Of a stretch of 64,000 nt of DNA, positions 52,586 through 62,200 are shown piece after piece (the first letter of the stretch is position 1; each line of letters opens with the position of its first letter). Source of the DNA: Gordius sp. MW1 (lineage: Eukaryota > Nematomorpha > Gordioida > Gordea > Gordiidae); assembly GCA_964036665.1 (NCBI GenBank), contig OZ038532.1, positions 14,216,537 to 14,280,536 of the forward strand, in the 5' to 3' direction. The notes beneath the pieces are model-generated. The model did not search any database, was not told the origin of the DNA, and saw only the letters and a list, made by a program, of their open reading frames with translations. A program made the position numbers and the translations under genes.

Positions 52586-52611
52586 AGTGCATTTTTGAAA
52601 AATTAAGCACT
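52586..52611. other. Second imperfect dyad in TAGTGC-type linkers (example)
   Basis: In monomers with the TAGTGC linker followed by TTAAGCACT, AGTGC (52586-52590) pairs with GCACT (52607-52611), and ATTTTT pairs with AAAAAT around a central G, leaving a short TAA asymmetry. In sibling monomers the right side is AAACACT, giving one mismatch, and in the AGCCATTTTC linker the outer arms are lost while TTTTCAAAA remains. It lies about 35 bp upstream of the GTTGCGAT dyad. It is less conserved and may simply be an A/T-rich coincidence. Confidence 0.5.
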
Positions 52612-52623
52612 CACGTTGCGATC

Positions 52624-54733
52624 AAACTAATCGCAACAATACAACGTTGTCTTTTGTCAAAATGATAGTTCTCGCAGCTTAAAACCTCTTTTCGGAAGTC
52701 AATCGAGGATAATAGGATTCTCAAATAGGCTTAATTTTATATATTTTTTCATGCTCTTTCACATAGAATTGAAAAAAATATATATTTTAACCTCAAAATT
52801 TTTCACATATTTTTCTTTGAACCGTATTCATCCGATGAAAGTTGTTGTTTTCAGACGTGGTTTCTATGATAAAAAGTAAAAATTTATCAGAATCAGAAAA
52901 CAATTACTTTAAAATCATGATCGCATAGTGCATTTTTGGAAAATTAAACACTCACGTTGCGATACAACAAACTAATCGCAACAATAAAACGTTGTCTTTT
53001 GTCAAAATGAATAGTTCTGGCAGCTTAAAACCTCTTTTCGGAAGTAAATCGAGGATAATAGGATTCTCAAATTGGCTTACTTTTATATATTTTTTCATGC
53101 TCTTTCACATAGAATTGAAAAAAATAAATATTTTTACCTCAAAATTTTTCACATATTTTTCTTTAAACCGTATGCATCCGATGAAAGTTGTCGTTTTCAT
53201 ACGTGGTTTCGATGATAAAAAGTAAAAATTTATCAGAATAAGAAAACTATTACTATAAAATCATGATCGCATAGTGCATTTTTGAAAAATTAAGCACTCA
53301 CGTTGCGATACAACAAACTAATCACAACAATAAAACGTTGTCTTTTGTCAAAATGATTGTTCTCGCAGCTTAAAACCTCTTTTCGGAAGTCAATCGAGGA
53401 TAATAGGATTCTCAAATTGGCTTACTTTTATATATTTTTTCATGCTCTTTCACATAGAATTGGAAAAAATAAATATTTTTACCTCAAAATTTTTCACATA
53501 TTTTTCTTTGAACCGTATTCATCCGATGAAAGTTGTCGTTTTCAGACGTGGTTTCTATGATCCCAAGTAAAAATTTATCAGAATCTAAAAACTATTACTT
53601 TGAAATCATAATCGCATAGAGAAGTTTTCAAAAATTCAGCACTCACGTTGCGATACAACAAACTAATCGCAACAATAAAACGTTGTCTTTTGTCAAAATG
53701 AATAGTTCTGGCAGCTTAAAACCTCTTTTCGGAAGTAAATCGAGGATAATAGGATTCTCAAATTGGCTTACTTTTATATATTTTTTCATGCTCTTTCCCA
53801 TAGAATCGAAAAAAACCTCAAAATTTTTCACATATTTTTTTTTCAACCGTATGCATCCGATGAAAGTTGTCGTTTTCAGACGTGGTTTTGATGGTAAAAA
53901 GTAAAAATTTATCAGAATCAGAAAACTATTACTTTAAAATCATGATCGCATAGTGCATTTTTGAAAAATTAAGCACTCACGTTGCGATACAACAAACTAA
54001 TCGCAACAATAAAACGTTGTCTTTTGTCAAAATGATAGTTCTCGCAGCTTAAATCCTCTTTTCGGAAGTCAATCGAAGATAATAGGATTCTCAAATTGGC
54101 TTACTTTTATATATTTTTTCATGCTCTTTCACATAGAATTGAAAAAAATAAATATTCTACCTCAAAATTTTCACATATTTTTCTTTGAACCGTATTCATC
54201 CGAAGAAAGTTGTCGTTTTCAGACGTGGTTTCTATGATCCCAAGTAAAAATTTATCAGAATCAGAGAAATGTTACTTTGAAATCATGATCGCATAGTGCA
54301 TTTTTAAAAAATTAAACACTCACGTTGCGATACAACAAACTAATCGCAACAATAAAACGTTGTCTTTTGTCAAAATGATAGTTCTCGCAGCTTAAAACCT
54401 CTTTTCGGAAGTTTATCGAGGATAATAGGATTCTCAAATTGGCTTACTTTTATATATTTTTTTGTGCTCTTTCACATAGAATCGAAAAAAATAAATATTT
54501 TTACATCAACATTTTTCACATATTTTTCTTTTAACCGTAAACATCCTATGAAAGTTGTCGTTTTCAGACGTGGTTTCGATGATAAAAAGTAAAAATTTAT
54601 TAGAATCAGAAAACTATTACTTTGAAATCAAGATCGCAAAGAGCCATTTTCAAAAATTAAGCATCACGTTGCGATACAACAAACTAATCGCAACAATAAA
54701 ACGTTGTCTTTTGTCAAAATGATTGTTCTCGCA
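52624..54733 (+). repeat. 18-monomer-offset repeat, copy 2 (third copy at 60805-62914)
   Basis: Monomers at 52647, 52992, 53338, 53683, 54017, 54360 and 54704 match 46614-48671. Differences from copy 1 are TTTAAACCGTATG (52992), GGTTTTGATGGTAAAAAG (53683), one T lost in AAAATTTTCAC (54017), and TTTACATCAACATTTTTC with CCGTAAACATCC (54360). These are all shared by the third copy at 60828-62885, so the third copy was made from this one. Confidence 0.85.
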
Positions 54734-55392
54734 GCTTAAAACCTCTTTTCGGAAGTCAATCGAGGATAATAGGATTCTCAAATTGGCTTACTTTTATATA
54801 TTTTTTCATGCTCTTTCACATAGAATTGAAAAAATTAAATATTTTTCCTCAAAATTTTTCACATATTTTTCTTTGAACCGTATTCATCTGATGAAAGTTG
54901 TCGTTTTCAGACGTGGTTTCTATGATCCCAAGTAAAAATTTATCAGAATCAGAGAAATGTTACTTTGAAATCATGATCGCATAGTGCATTTTTGAAAAAT
55001 TAAACACTCACGTTGCGATACAACAAACTAATCGCAACAATAAAACGTTGTCTTTTGTCAAAATGATAATTCTCGCAGCTTAAAACCTCTTTTCGGAAGT
55101 CAATCGAGGATAATAGGATTCTCAAATTGGCTTACTTCTATATATTTTTTCATGCTCTTTCACATAGAATTGAAAAAATTAAATATTTTTACCTCAAAAT
55201 TTTTCACATATTTTTCTTTGAACCGTATTCATCCGATGAAAGTTGTCGTTTTCAGACGTGGTTTCTATGATCCCAATTAAAAATTTATCAGAATCAGAGA
55301 AATGTTACTTTGAAATCATGATCGCATAGTGCATTTTTGAAAAATTAAACACTCACGTTGCGATACAACAAACTAATCGCAACAATAAAACG

Positions 55393-55737
55393 TTGTCTTT
55401 TGTCAAAATGAATAGTTCTGGCAGCTTAAAACCTCTTTTCGGAAGTAAATCGAGGATAATAGGATTCTCAAATTGGCTTACTTTTATATATTTTTTCATG
55501 CACTTTCACATAGAATCGAAAAAAATAAATATTTTTACCTCAAAAATTTTCACATATTTTTCTTTCAACCGTATGCATCCGATGAAAGTTGTCGTTTTCA
55601 GACGTGGTTTCGATGATAAAAAGTAAAAATTTATCAGAATCAGAGAAATGTTACTTTGAAATCATGATCGCATAGAGCCATTTTCAAAAATTAAGCATCA
55701 CGTTGCGATACAACAAACTAATCGCAACAATAAAACG
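55393..55737 (+). repeat. Reference class 1 monomer (345 bp)
   Basis: Class 1 monomers read AATGAATAG then CTGGCAG and GTAAATCGAGG in the first 75 bp. This copy has GCACTTTCACATAG in the centre, TCAACCGTATGCATCCG (with an ATGCAT site), ATGATAAAAAGTAAAAA and the AGCCATTTTC linker. The same core recurs at 58470 and 63574. Because of one extra A in GAATAG compared with class 2, a frame of 77 codons from TTG (72 from the first ATG) stays open to the TAA in AAGTAAAAA. I treat the frame as incidental: nothing resembling a gene context surrounds it, and neighbouring monomers are frameshifted. Class 1 copies with ATTGAAAAAAATAAAT or ATTGAAAAAATTAAAT in the centre and ATGATCCCAAG near the end form a second subgroup. 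Confidence 0.9.
55702..55728. other. Conserved terminal inverted repeat, one example of about 180
   Basis: The left arm GTTGCGAT (55702-55709) and right arm ATCGCAAC (55721-55728) are exact reverse complements separated by the 11-nt spacer ACAACAAACTA. The same dyad sits at the end of nearly every monomer, directly before AATAAAACGTTG, so a GTTG/CAAC cluster recurs every ~345 bp. A 4-nt shorter spacer (CAAACTA) with both arms intact occurs in many monomers, for example at about 1446, 3846, 5212, 7606, 12770, 23425, 46583, 52616 and 60799. It could be a dimeric protein-binding site or extrude a small cruciform; function is inference. The symmetry itself is plain. Confidence 0.85.
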
Positions 55738-56041
55738 TTGTCTTTTGTCAAAATGATAGTTCTGGCAGCTTAAAACCTCTTTTCGGAAGTAAATCGAGGA
55801 TAATAGGATTCTCAAATTGGCTTACTTTTATATATTTTTTCATGCTCTTTCACATAGAATTGAAAAAAATAAATATTTTTACTTCAAAATTTTTCACATA
55901 TTTTTCTTTGAACCGTATTCATCCGATGAAAGTTGTCGTTTTCAGACGTGGTTTCTAAGATCCCAAGTAAAAATTTATCAGTGAAAACTATTACTTTGAA
56001 ATCATGATCGCATAGAGCCATTCTCAAAAATTAAGCATCAC

Positions 56042-56059
56042 GTTGCGATTAATCGCAAC
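56042..56059. other. 18-bp perfect palindrome made by a spacer deletion
   Basis: The sequence GTTGCGATTAATCGCAAC equals its own reverse complement. It is the terminal inverted repeat with nine spacer bases (ACAACAAAC) deleted, which brings the two 8-bp arms together around TA. It is unique in the window as far as I can see. Confidence 0.9.
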
Positions 56060-56755
56060 AATAAAACGTTGTCTTTTGTCAAAATGATAGTTCTCGCAGC
56101 TTAAAACCTCTTTTCGGAAGTCAATCCAGGATAATAGGATTCTCAAATTGGCTTACTTTTATATATTTTTTCATGCTCTTTCACATAGAATTGAAAAAAA
56201 TAAATATTTTTACCTCAAAATTTTTCACATATTTTTCTTTGAACCGTATTCATCAGATGAAAGTTGTCGTTTTCAGACGTGGTTTCTATGATCCCAAGTA
56301 AAAATTTATCAGAATCTAAAAACTATTACTTTGAAATGATAATCGCATAGAGGTTTTCAAAAATTCAGCACTCACGTTGCGATACAACAAACTAATCACA
56401 ACAATAAAACGTTGTCTTTTGTCAAAATGATAGTTCTCGCAGCTTAAAACCTCTTTTCGGAAGTAAATCGAGGATAATAGGATTCTCAAATTGGCTTACT
56501 ATTATATATTTTTTCATGCACTTTCACATAGAATCGAAAAAAATAAATATTTTTACCTCAAAAATTTTCACATATTTTTCTTTCAACCGTATGCATCCGA
56601 TGAAAGTTGTCGTTTTCAGACGTGGTTTCGATGATAAAAAGTAAAAATTTATCAGAATCAGAGAAATGTTACTTTGAAATCATGATCGCATAGAGCCATT
56701 TTCAAAAATTAAGCATCACGTTGCGATACAACAAACTAATCGCAACAATAAAACG

Positions 56756-58814
56756 TTGTCTTTTGTCAAAATGATAGTTCTGGCAGCTTAAAACCTCTTT
56801 TCGGAAGTAAATCGAGGATAATAGGATTCTCAAATTGGCTTACTTTTATATATTTTTTCATGCTCTTTCACATAGAATTGAAAAAAATAAATATTTTTAC
56901 CTCAAAATTTTTCACATATTTTTCTTTGAACCGTATTCATCAGATGAAAGTTGTCGTTTTCAGACGTGGTTTCTATGATCCCAAGTAAAAATTTATCAGA
57001 ATCTGAAAACTATTATTTTGAAATCATGATCCCATAGAGCCATTTTCAAAAATTAAGCATCACGTTGCGATACAACAAACTAATCGCATCAATAAAACGT
57101 TGTCTTTTGTCAAAATGATAGTTCTCGCAGCTTAAAACCTCTTTTCGGAAGTCAATATAGGATAATAGGATTCTATTGGCTTACTTTTATATATTTTTTC
57201 ATGCTCTTTCACATAGAATCGAAAAAAATAAATATTTTTACCTCAAAATTTTTGACATATTTTTCTTTGAACCGTATTCATCCGATGAAAGTTGCCGTTT
57301 TCAGACGTGGTTTCTATGATCCCAAGTAAAAATTTATCAGAATTTAAAAACTATTACTTTGAAATCATAATCGCATAGAGCAGTTTTCAAAAATTCAGCA
57401 CTCACGTTGCGATACAACAAACTAATCGCAACAATAAAACGTTGTCTTTTGTCAAAATGAATAGTTCTGGCAGCTTAAAACCTCTTTTCGGAAGTAAATC
57501 GAGGATAATAGGATTCTCAAATTGGCTTACTTTTATATATTTTTTCATGCTCTTTTCCATAGAATCGAAAAAAATAAATATTTTTACCTCAAAATTTTTC
57601 ACATATTTTTCTTTGAACCGTATTCATCCGATGAAAGTTGTCGTTTTCAGACGTGGTTTCTAAGATCCCAAGTAAAAATTTATCAGTGAAAACTATTACT
57701 TTGAAATCATGATCGCATAGAGCCATTTTCAAAAATTAAGCATCACGTGATACAACAAACTAATCACAACAATAAAACGTTGTCTTTTGTCAAAATGAAT
57801 AGTTCTGGCAGCTTAAAATCTCTTTTCGGAAGTAAATCGAGGATAATAGGATTCTCAAATTGGCTTACTTTTATATATTTTTTCATGCTCTTTCACATAA
57901 AATTGAAAAAATTAAATATTTTTCCTCAAAATTTTTCACATATTTTTCTTTGAACCGTATTCATCCGATGAAAGTTGTCGTTTTCAGACGTGGTTTCTAT
58001 GATCCCAAGTAAAAATTTATCAGAATCAGAGAAATGTTACTTTGAAATCATGATCGCATAGTGCATTTTTGAAAAATTAAACACTCACGTTGCGATACAA
58101 CAAACTAATCGCAACAATAAAACGTTGTCTTTTGTCAAAATGATAATTCTCGCAGCTTAAAACCTCTTTTCGGAAGTCAATCGAGGATAATAGGATTCTC
58201 AAATTGGCTTACTTCTATATATTTTTTCATGCTCTTTCACATATAATTGAAAAAATTAAATATTTTTACCTCAAAATTTTTCACATATTTTTCTTTGAAC
58301 CGTATTCATCCGATGAAAGTTGTCGTTTTCAGACGTGGTTTCTATGATCCCAATTAAAAATTTATCAGAATCAGAGAAATGTTACTTTGAAATCATGATC
58401 GCATAGTGCATTTTTGAAAAATTAAACACTCACGTTGCGATACAACAAACTAATCGCAACAATAAAACGTTGTCTTTTGTCAAAATGAATAGTTCTGGCA
58501 GCTTAAAACCTCTTTTCGGAAGTAAATCGAGGATAATAGGATTCTCAAATTGGCTTACTTTTATATATTTTTTCATGCACTTTCACATAGAATCGAAAAA
58601 AATAAATATTTTTACCTCAAAAATTTTCACATATTTTTCTTTCAACCGTATGCATCCGATGAAAGTTGTCGTTTTCAGACGTGGTTTCGATGATAAAAAG
58701 TAAAAATTTATCAGAATCAGAGAAATGTTACTTTGAAATCATGATCGCATAGAGCCATTTTCAAAAATTAAGCATCACGTTGCGATACAACAAACTAATC
58801 GCAACAATAAAACG
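56756..58814 (+). repeat. Six-monomer segment akin to 28943-31000 (27.8 kb away)
   Basis: Monomers at 56756, 57100, 57442, 57780, 58125 and 58470 match 28943, 29287, 29629, 29970, 30315 and 30656 at offsets of 27810-27814 bp. ATTATTTTGAAATC with ATGATCCCATAG links it to copy 1 of the 2746-bp unit and not copy 2. It lacks the TCCG loss at 30492 and the TAGTGCCATTTTC linker, so it preserves an older state. It has private TCTTTTCCATAG, CACGTGATAC and CATATAATTG changes. Confidence 0.8.
57742..57751. other. 10-bp palindrome ATCACGTGAT at a dyad-arm deletion
   Basis: Loss of TTGC from CACGTTGCGAT leaves CACGTGAT, giving the palindrome ATCACGTGAT with an E-box core. The left arm of the inverted repeat is destroyed and the right arm already carries the ATCACAAC change. 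This is very likely an accidental palindrome. Confidence 0.8.
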
Positions 58815-59110
58815 TTGTCTTTTGTCAAAATGATAGTTCTCGCAGCTTAAAACCTCTTTTCGGAAGTCAATCGAGGATAATAGGATTCTATTAAATAAAT
58901 ATTTTTACCTCAAAATTTTTCACATATTTTTCTTTGAACCGTATTCATCCGATGAAAGTTGTCTTTTTCAGAGGTGGTTTCTATGATCCCAAGTAAAAAT
59001 TTATCAGAATCTAAAAACTATTACTTTGAAATCATAATCGCATAGAGCAGTTTTCAAAAATTCAGCACTCACGTTGCGATACAACGAACTAATCGCGCAA
59101 CAATAAAACG
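58815..59110 (+). repeat. Monomer with 51-bp internal deletion, distant copy (296 bp)
   Basis: It has the same GGATTCTATT/AAATAAATATT join, GTCTTTTTCAGAGG box and 2-bp CG insertion in the dyad (ATCGCGCAAC, about 59094) as the copy at 36836. The next monomer (59111, CTTTCCCATAG) likewise resembles 37132 before switching to the TTGCAACCG type at the border of the 8181-bp copy. This segment is therefore a transplant from the 36.8-37.2 kb HOR or its ancestor. Confidence 0.85.
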
Positions 59111-59225
59111 TTGTCATTTGTCAAAATGAATAGTTCTGGCAGCTTAAAACCTCTTTTCGGAAGTAAATCGAGGATAATAGGATTCTCAAATTGGCTTACT
59201 TTTATATATTTTTTCATGCTCTTTC

Positions 59226-62200
59226 CCATAGAATCGAAAAAAATAAATATTTTTACCTCAAAATTTTTCACATATTTTTCTTGCAACCGTATGCATCCGA
59301 TGAAAGTTGTCGTTTTCAGACGTGGTTTCGATGATAAAAAGTAAAAATTTATCAGAATCAGAAAACTATTACTTTAAAATCATGATCGCATAGTGCATTT
59401 TTGAAAAATTAAGCACTCACGTTGCGATACAACAAACTAATCACAACAATAAAACGTTGTCTTTTGTCAAAATGAGTGTTCTCGCAGCTTAAAACCTCTT
59501 TTCGGAAGTCAATCGAGGATAATAGGATTCTCAAATTGGCTTACTTTTATATATTTTTTCATGCTCTTTCACATAGAATTGAAAAAAATAAATATTTTTA
59601 CCTCAAAATTTTTCACATATTTTTCTTTGAACCGTATTCATCCGATGAAAGTTGTCGTTTTCAGACGTGGTTTCTATGATCCCAAGTAAAAATTTATCAG
59701 AATCAGAGAAATTTTACTTTGAAATCATGATCGCATAGTGCATTTTTGAAAAATTAAACACTCACGTTGCGATACAACAAACTAATCGCAACAATAAAAC
59801 GTTGTCTTTTGTCAAAATGAATAGTTCTGGCAGCTTAAAACCTCTTTTCGGAAGTAAATCGAGGATAATAGGATTCTCAAATTGGCTTACTTTTATATAT
59901 TTTTTCATGCTCTTTCACATAGAATGAAAAAAATAAATATTTGTACGTCAAAATTTTTCACATATTTTTCTTTCAACCGTATGCATCCGATGAAAGTTGT
60001 CGTTTTCAGACGTGGTTTCGATGATAAAAAGTAAAAATTTATCAGAATCAGAAAACTATTACTTTGAAATCATGATCGCATAGAGCCATTTTCAAAAATT
60101 AAGCATCACGTTGCGATACAACAAACTAATCGCAACAATAAAACGTTGTCTTTTGTCAAAATGATAGTTCTCGCAGCTTAAAACCTCTTTTCGGAAGTCA
60201 ATCGAGGATAATAGGATTCTCAAATTGGCTTACTTTTATATATTTTTTCATGCTCTTTCACATAGAATTGAAAAAAATAAATATTCTTACCTCAAAATTT
60301 TTCACATATTTTTCTTTGAAACGTATTCATCCGATGAAAGTTGTCGTTTTCAGACGTGGTTTCTATGATCCCAAGTAAAAATTTATCAGAATCAGAGAAA
60401 TGTTACTTTGAAATCATGATCGCATAGTGCATTTTTGAAAAATTAAACACTCACGTTGCGATACAACAAAATAATCGCAACAATAAAACGTTGTCTTTTG
60501 TCAAAATGAATAGTTCTGGCAGCTTAAAACCTCTTTTCGTAAGTAAATCGAGGATAATAGGATTCTCAAATTGGCTTACTTTTATATATTTTTTCATGCT
60601 CTTTCACATAGAATCGAAAAAAAAAATATTTTTACCTCAAAATTTTTCACATATTTTTCTTTCAACCGTATACGATGAAAGTTGTCGTTTTCAGACGTGG
60701 TTTCGATGATAAAAAGTAAAAATTTATCAGAATCAGAAAACTATTACTTTAAAATCATGATCGCATAGTGCATTTTTGAAAAATTAAGCACTCACGTTGC
60801 GATCAAACTAATCGCAACAATACAACGTTGTCTTTTGTCAAAATGATAGTTCTCGCAGCTTAAAACCTCTTTTCGGAAGTCAATCGAGGATAATAGGATT
60901 CTCAAATAGGCTTAATTTTATATATTTTTTCATGCTCTTTCACATAGAATTGAAAAAAATATATATTTTAACCTCAAAATTTTTCACATATTTTTCTTTG
61001 AACCGTATTCATCCGATGAAAGTTGTTGTTTTCAGACGTGGTTTCTATGATAAAAAGTAAAAATTTATCAGAATCAGAAAACAATTACTTTAAAATCATG
61101 ATCGCATAGTGCATTTTTGGAAAATTAAACACTCACGTTGCGATACAACAAACTAATCGCAACAATAAAACGTTGTCTTTTGTCAAAATGAATAGTTCTG
61201 GCAGCTTAAAACCTCTTTTCGGAAGTAAATCGAGGATAATAGGATTCTCAAATTGGCTTACTTTTATATATTTTTTCATGCTCTTTCACATAGAATTGAA
61301 AAAAATAAATATTTTTACCTCAAAATTTTTCACATATTTTTCTTTAAACCGTATGCATCCGATGAAAGTTGTCGTTTTCATACGTGGTTTCGATGATAAA
61401 AAGTAAAAATTTATCAGAATAAGAAAACTATTACTTTAAAATCATGATCGCATAGTGCATTTTTGAAAAATTAAGCACTCACGTTGCGATACAACAAACT
61501 AATCACAACAATAAAACGTTGTCTTTTGTCAAAATGATTGTTCTCGCAGCTTAAAACCTCTTTTCGGAAGTCAATCGAGGATAATAGGATTCTCAAATTG
61601 GCTTACTTTTATATATTTTTTCATGCTCTTTCACATAGAATTGGAAAAAATAAATATTTTTACCTCAAAATTTTTCACATATTTTTCTTTGAACCGTATT
61701 CATCCGATGAAAGTTGTCGTTTTCAGACGTGGTTTCTATGATCCCAAGTAAAAATTTATCAGAATCTAAAAACTATTACTTTGAAATCATAATCGCATAG
61801 AGAAGTTTTCAAAAATTCAGCACTCACGTTGCGATACAACAAACTAATCGCAACAATAAAACGTTGTCTTTTGTCAAAATGAATAGTTCTGGCAGCTTAA
61901 AACCTCTTTTCGGAAGTAAATCGAGGATAATAGGATTCTCAAATTGGCTTACTTTTATATATTTTTTCATGCTCTTTCCCATAGAATCGAAAAAAACCTC
62001 AAAATTTTTCACATATTTTTTTTTCAACCGTATGCATCCGATGAAAGTTGTCGTTTTCAGACGTGGTTTTGATGGTAAAAAGTAAAAATTTATCAGAATC
62101 AGAAAACTATTACTTTAAAATCATGATCGCATAGTGCATTTTTGAAAAATTAAGCACTCACGTTGCGATACAACAAACTAATCGCAACAATAAAACGTTG

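Larger units (their letters stand above)
54734..56755 (+). repeat. Satellite stretch with 4-mer order inside the 8181-bp unit
   Basis: Monomers start at 54704, 55048, 55393, 55738, 56069 and 56412. The trio 54704/55048/55393 (AAATTAAATATTTTTCCTC; GATAATT with CTTCTATATATT and CCAATTAAAAATT; GCACTTTC class 1) also occurs at 57780/58125/58470, nine monomers later, and at 29970/30315/30656. The interval 55738-56069 is 331 bp because the dyad spacer lost nine bases. Confidence 0.75.
51045..59225 (+). repeat. 8181-bp unit (24 monomers), copy 1
   Basis: Each landmark from 51276 to 55738 (14 monomers) recurs exactly 8181 bp later, from 59457 to 63919. Within this unit lie the end of the 1303-bp HOR, the second copy of the 18-monomer-offset repeat (about 52624-54733), the 4-mer-like stretch 54704-56411, and a segment at 56756-58814 akin to 28943-31000. 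The left border is set where the copies first differ (A at 51045, C at 59226 in CTTTCACATAG/CTTTCCCATAG); upstream identity to 50955/59136 may belong to the same event or be general class 1 similarity. Confidence 0.85.

Noticed and set aside
55441-55470. CENP-B box in TTTTCGGAAGT...ATCGAGG
   Set aside because: The TTCG and a later CGAG are present, but the spacing is two bases too long, the central A is T, and CGGG is absent.
55470-55500. TATA-box or Pol III promoter (TTTATATATTTTTTC; GGTTTCGATGAT as a B box)
   Set aside because: The T/A run is low-complexity satellite sequence, and GGTTTCGATGAT does not match the GGTTCGANNCC B-box consensus.
55393-55626. A 77-codon forward frame recurring in class 1 monomers (MSFVKMNSSGSLKPLFGSKS start, hydrophobic middle)
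   Set aside because: It begins at TTG (ATG only at codon 6), is frameshifted in class 2 by a single base, is cut by many indels, and recurs only because the monomer recurs. I see no promoter, ribosome-binding or splice context and no sign of codon-level constraint.
55393-55737. Monomer as an ancient dimer of two ~172-bp halves
   Set aside because: GTTGTC-TTTT recurs at +196 in the monomer and TTTTTCA/CATA strings occur in both halves, but I could not align the halves convincingly; the shared strings are short and A/T-rich.
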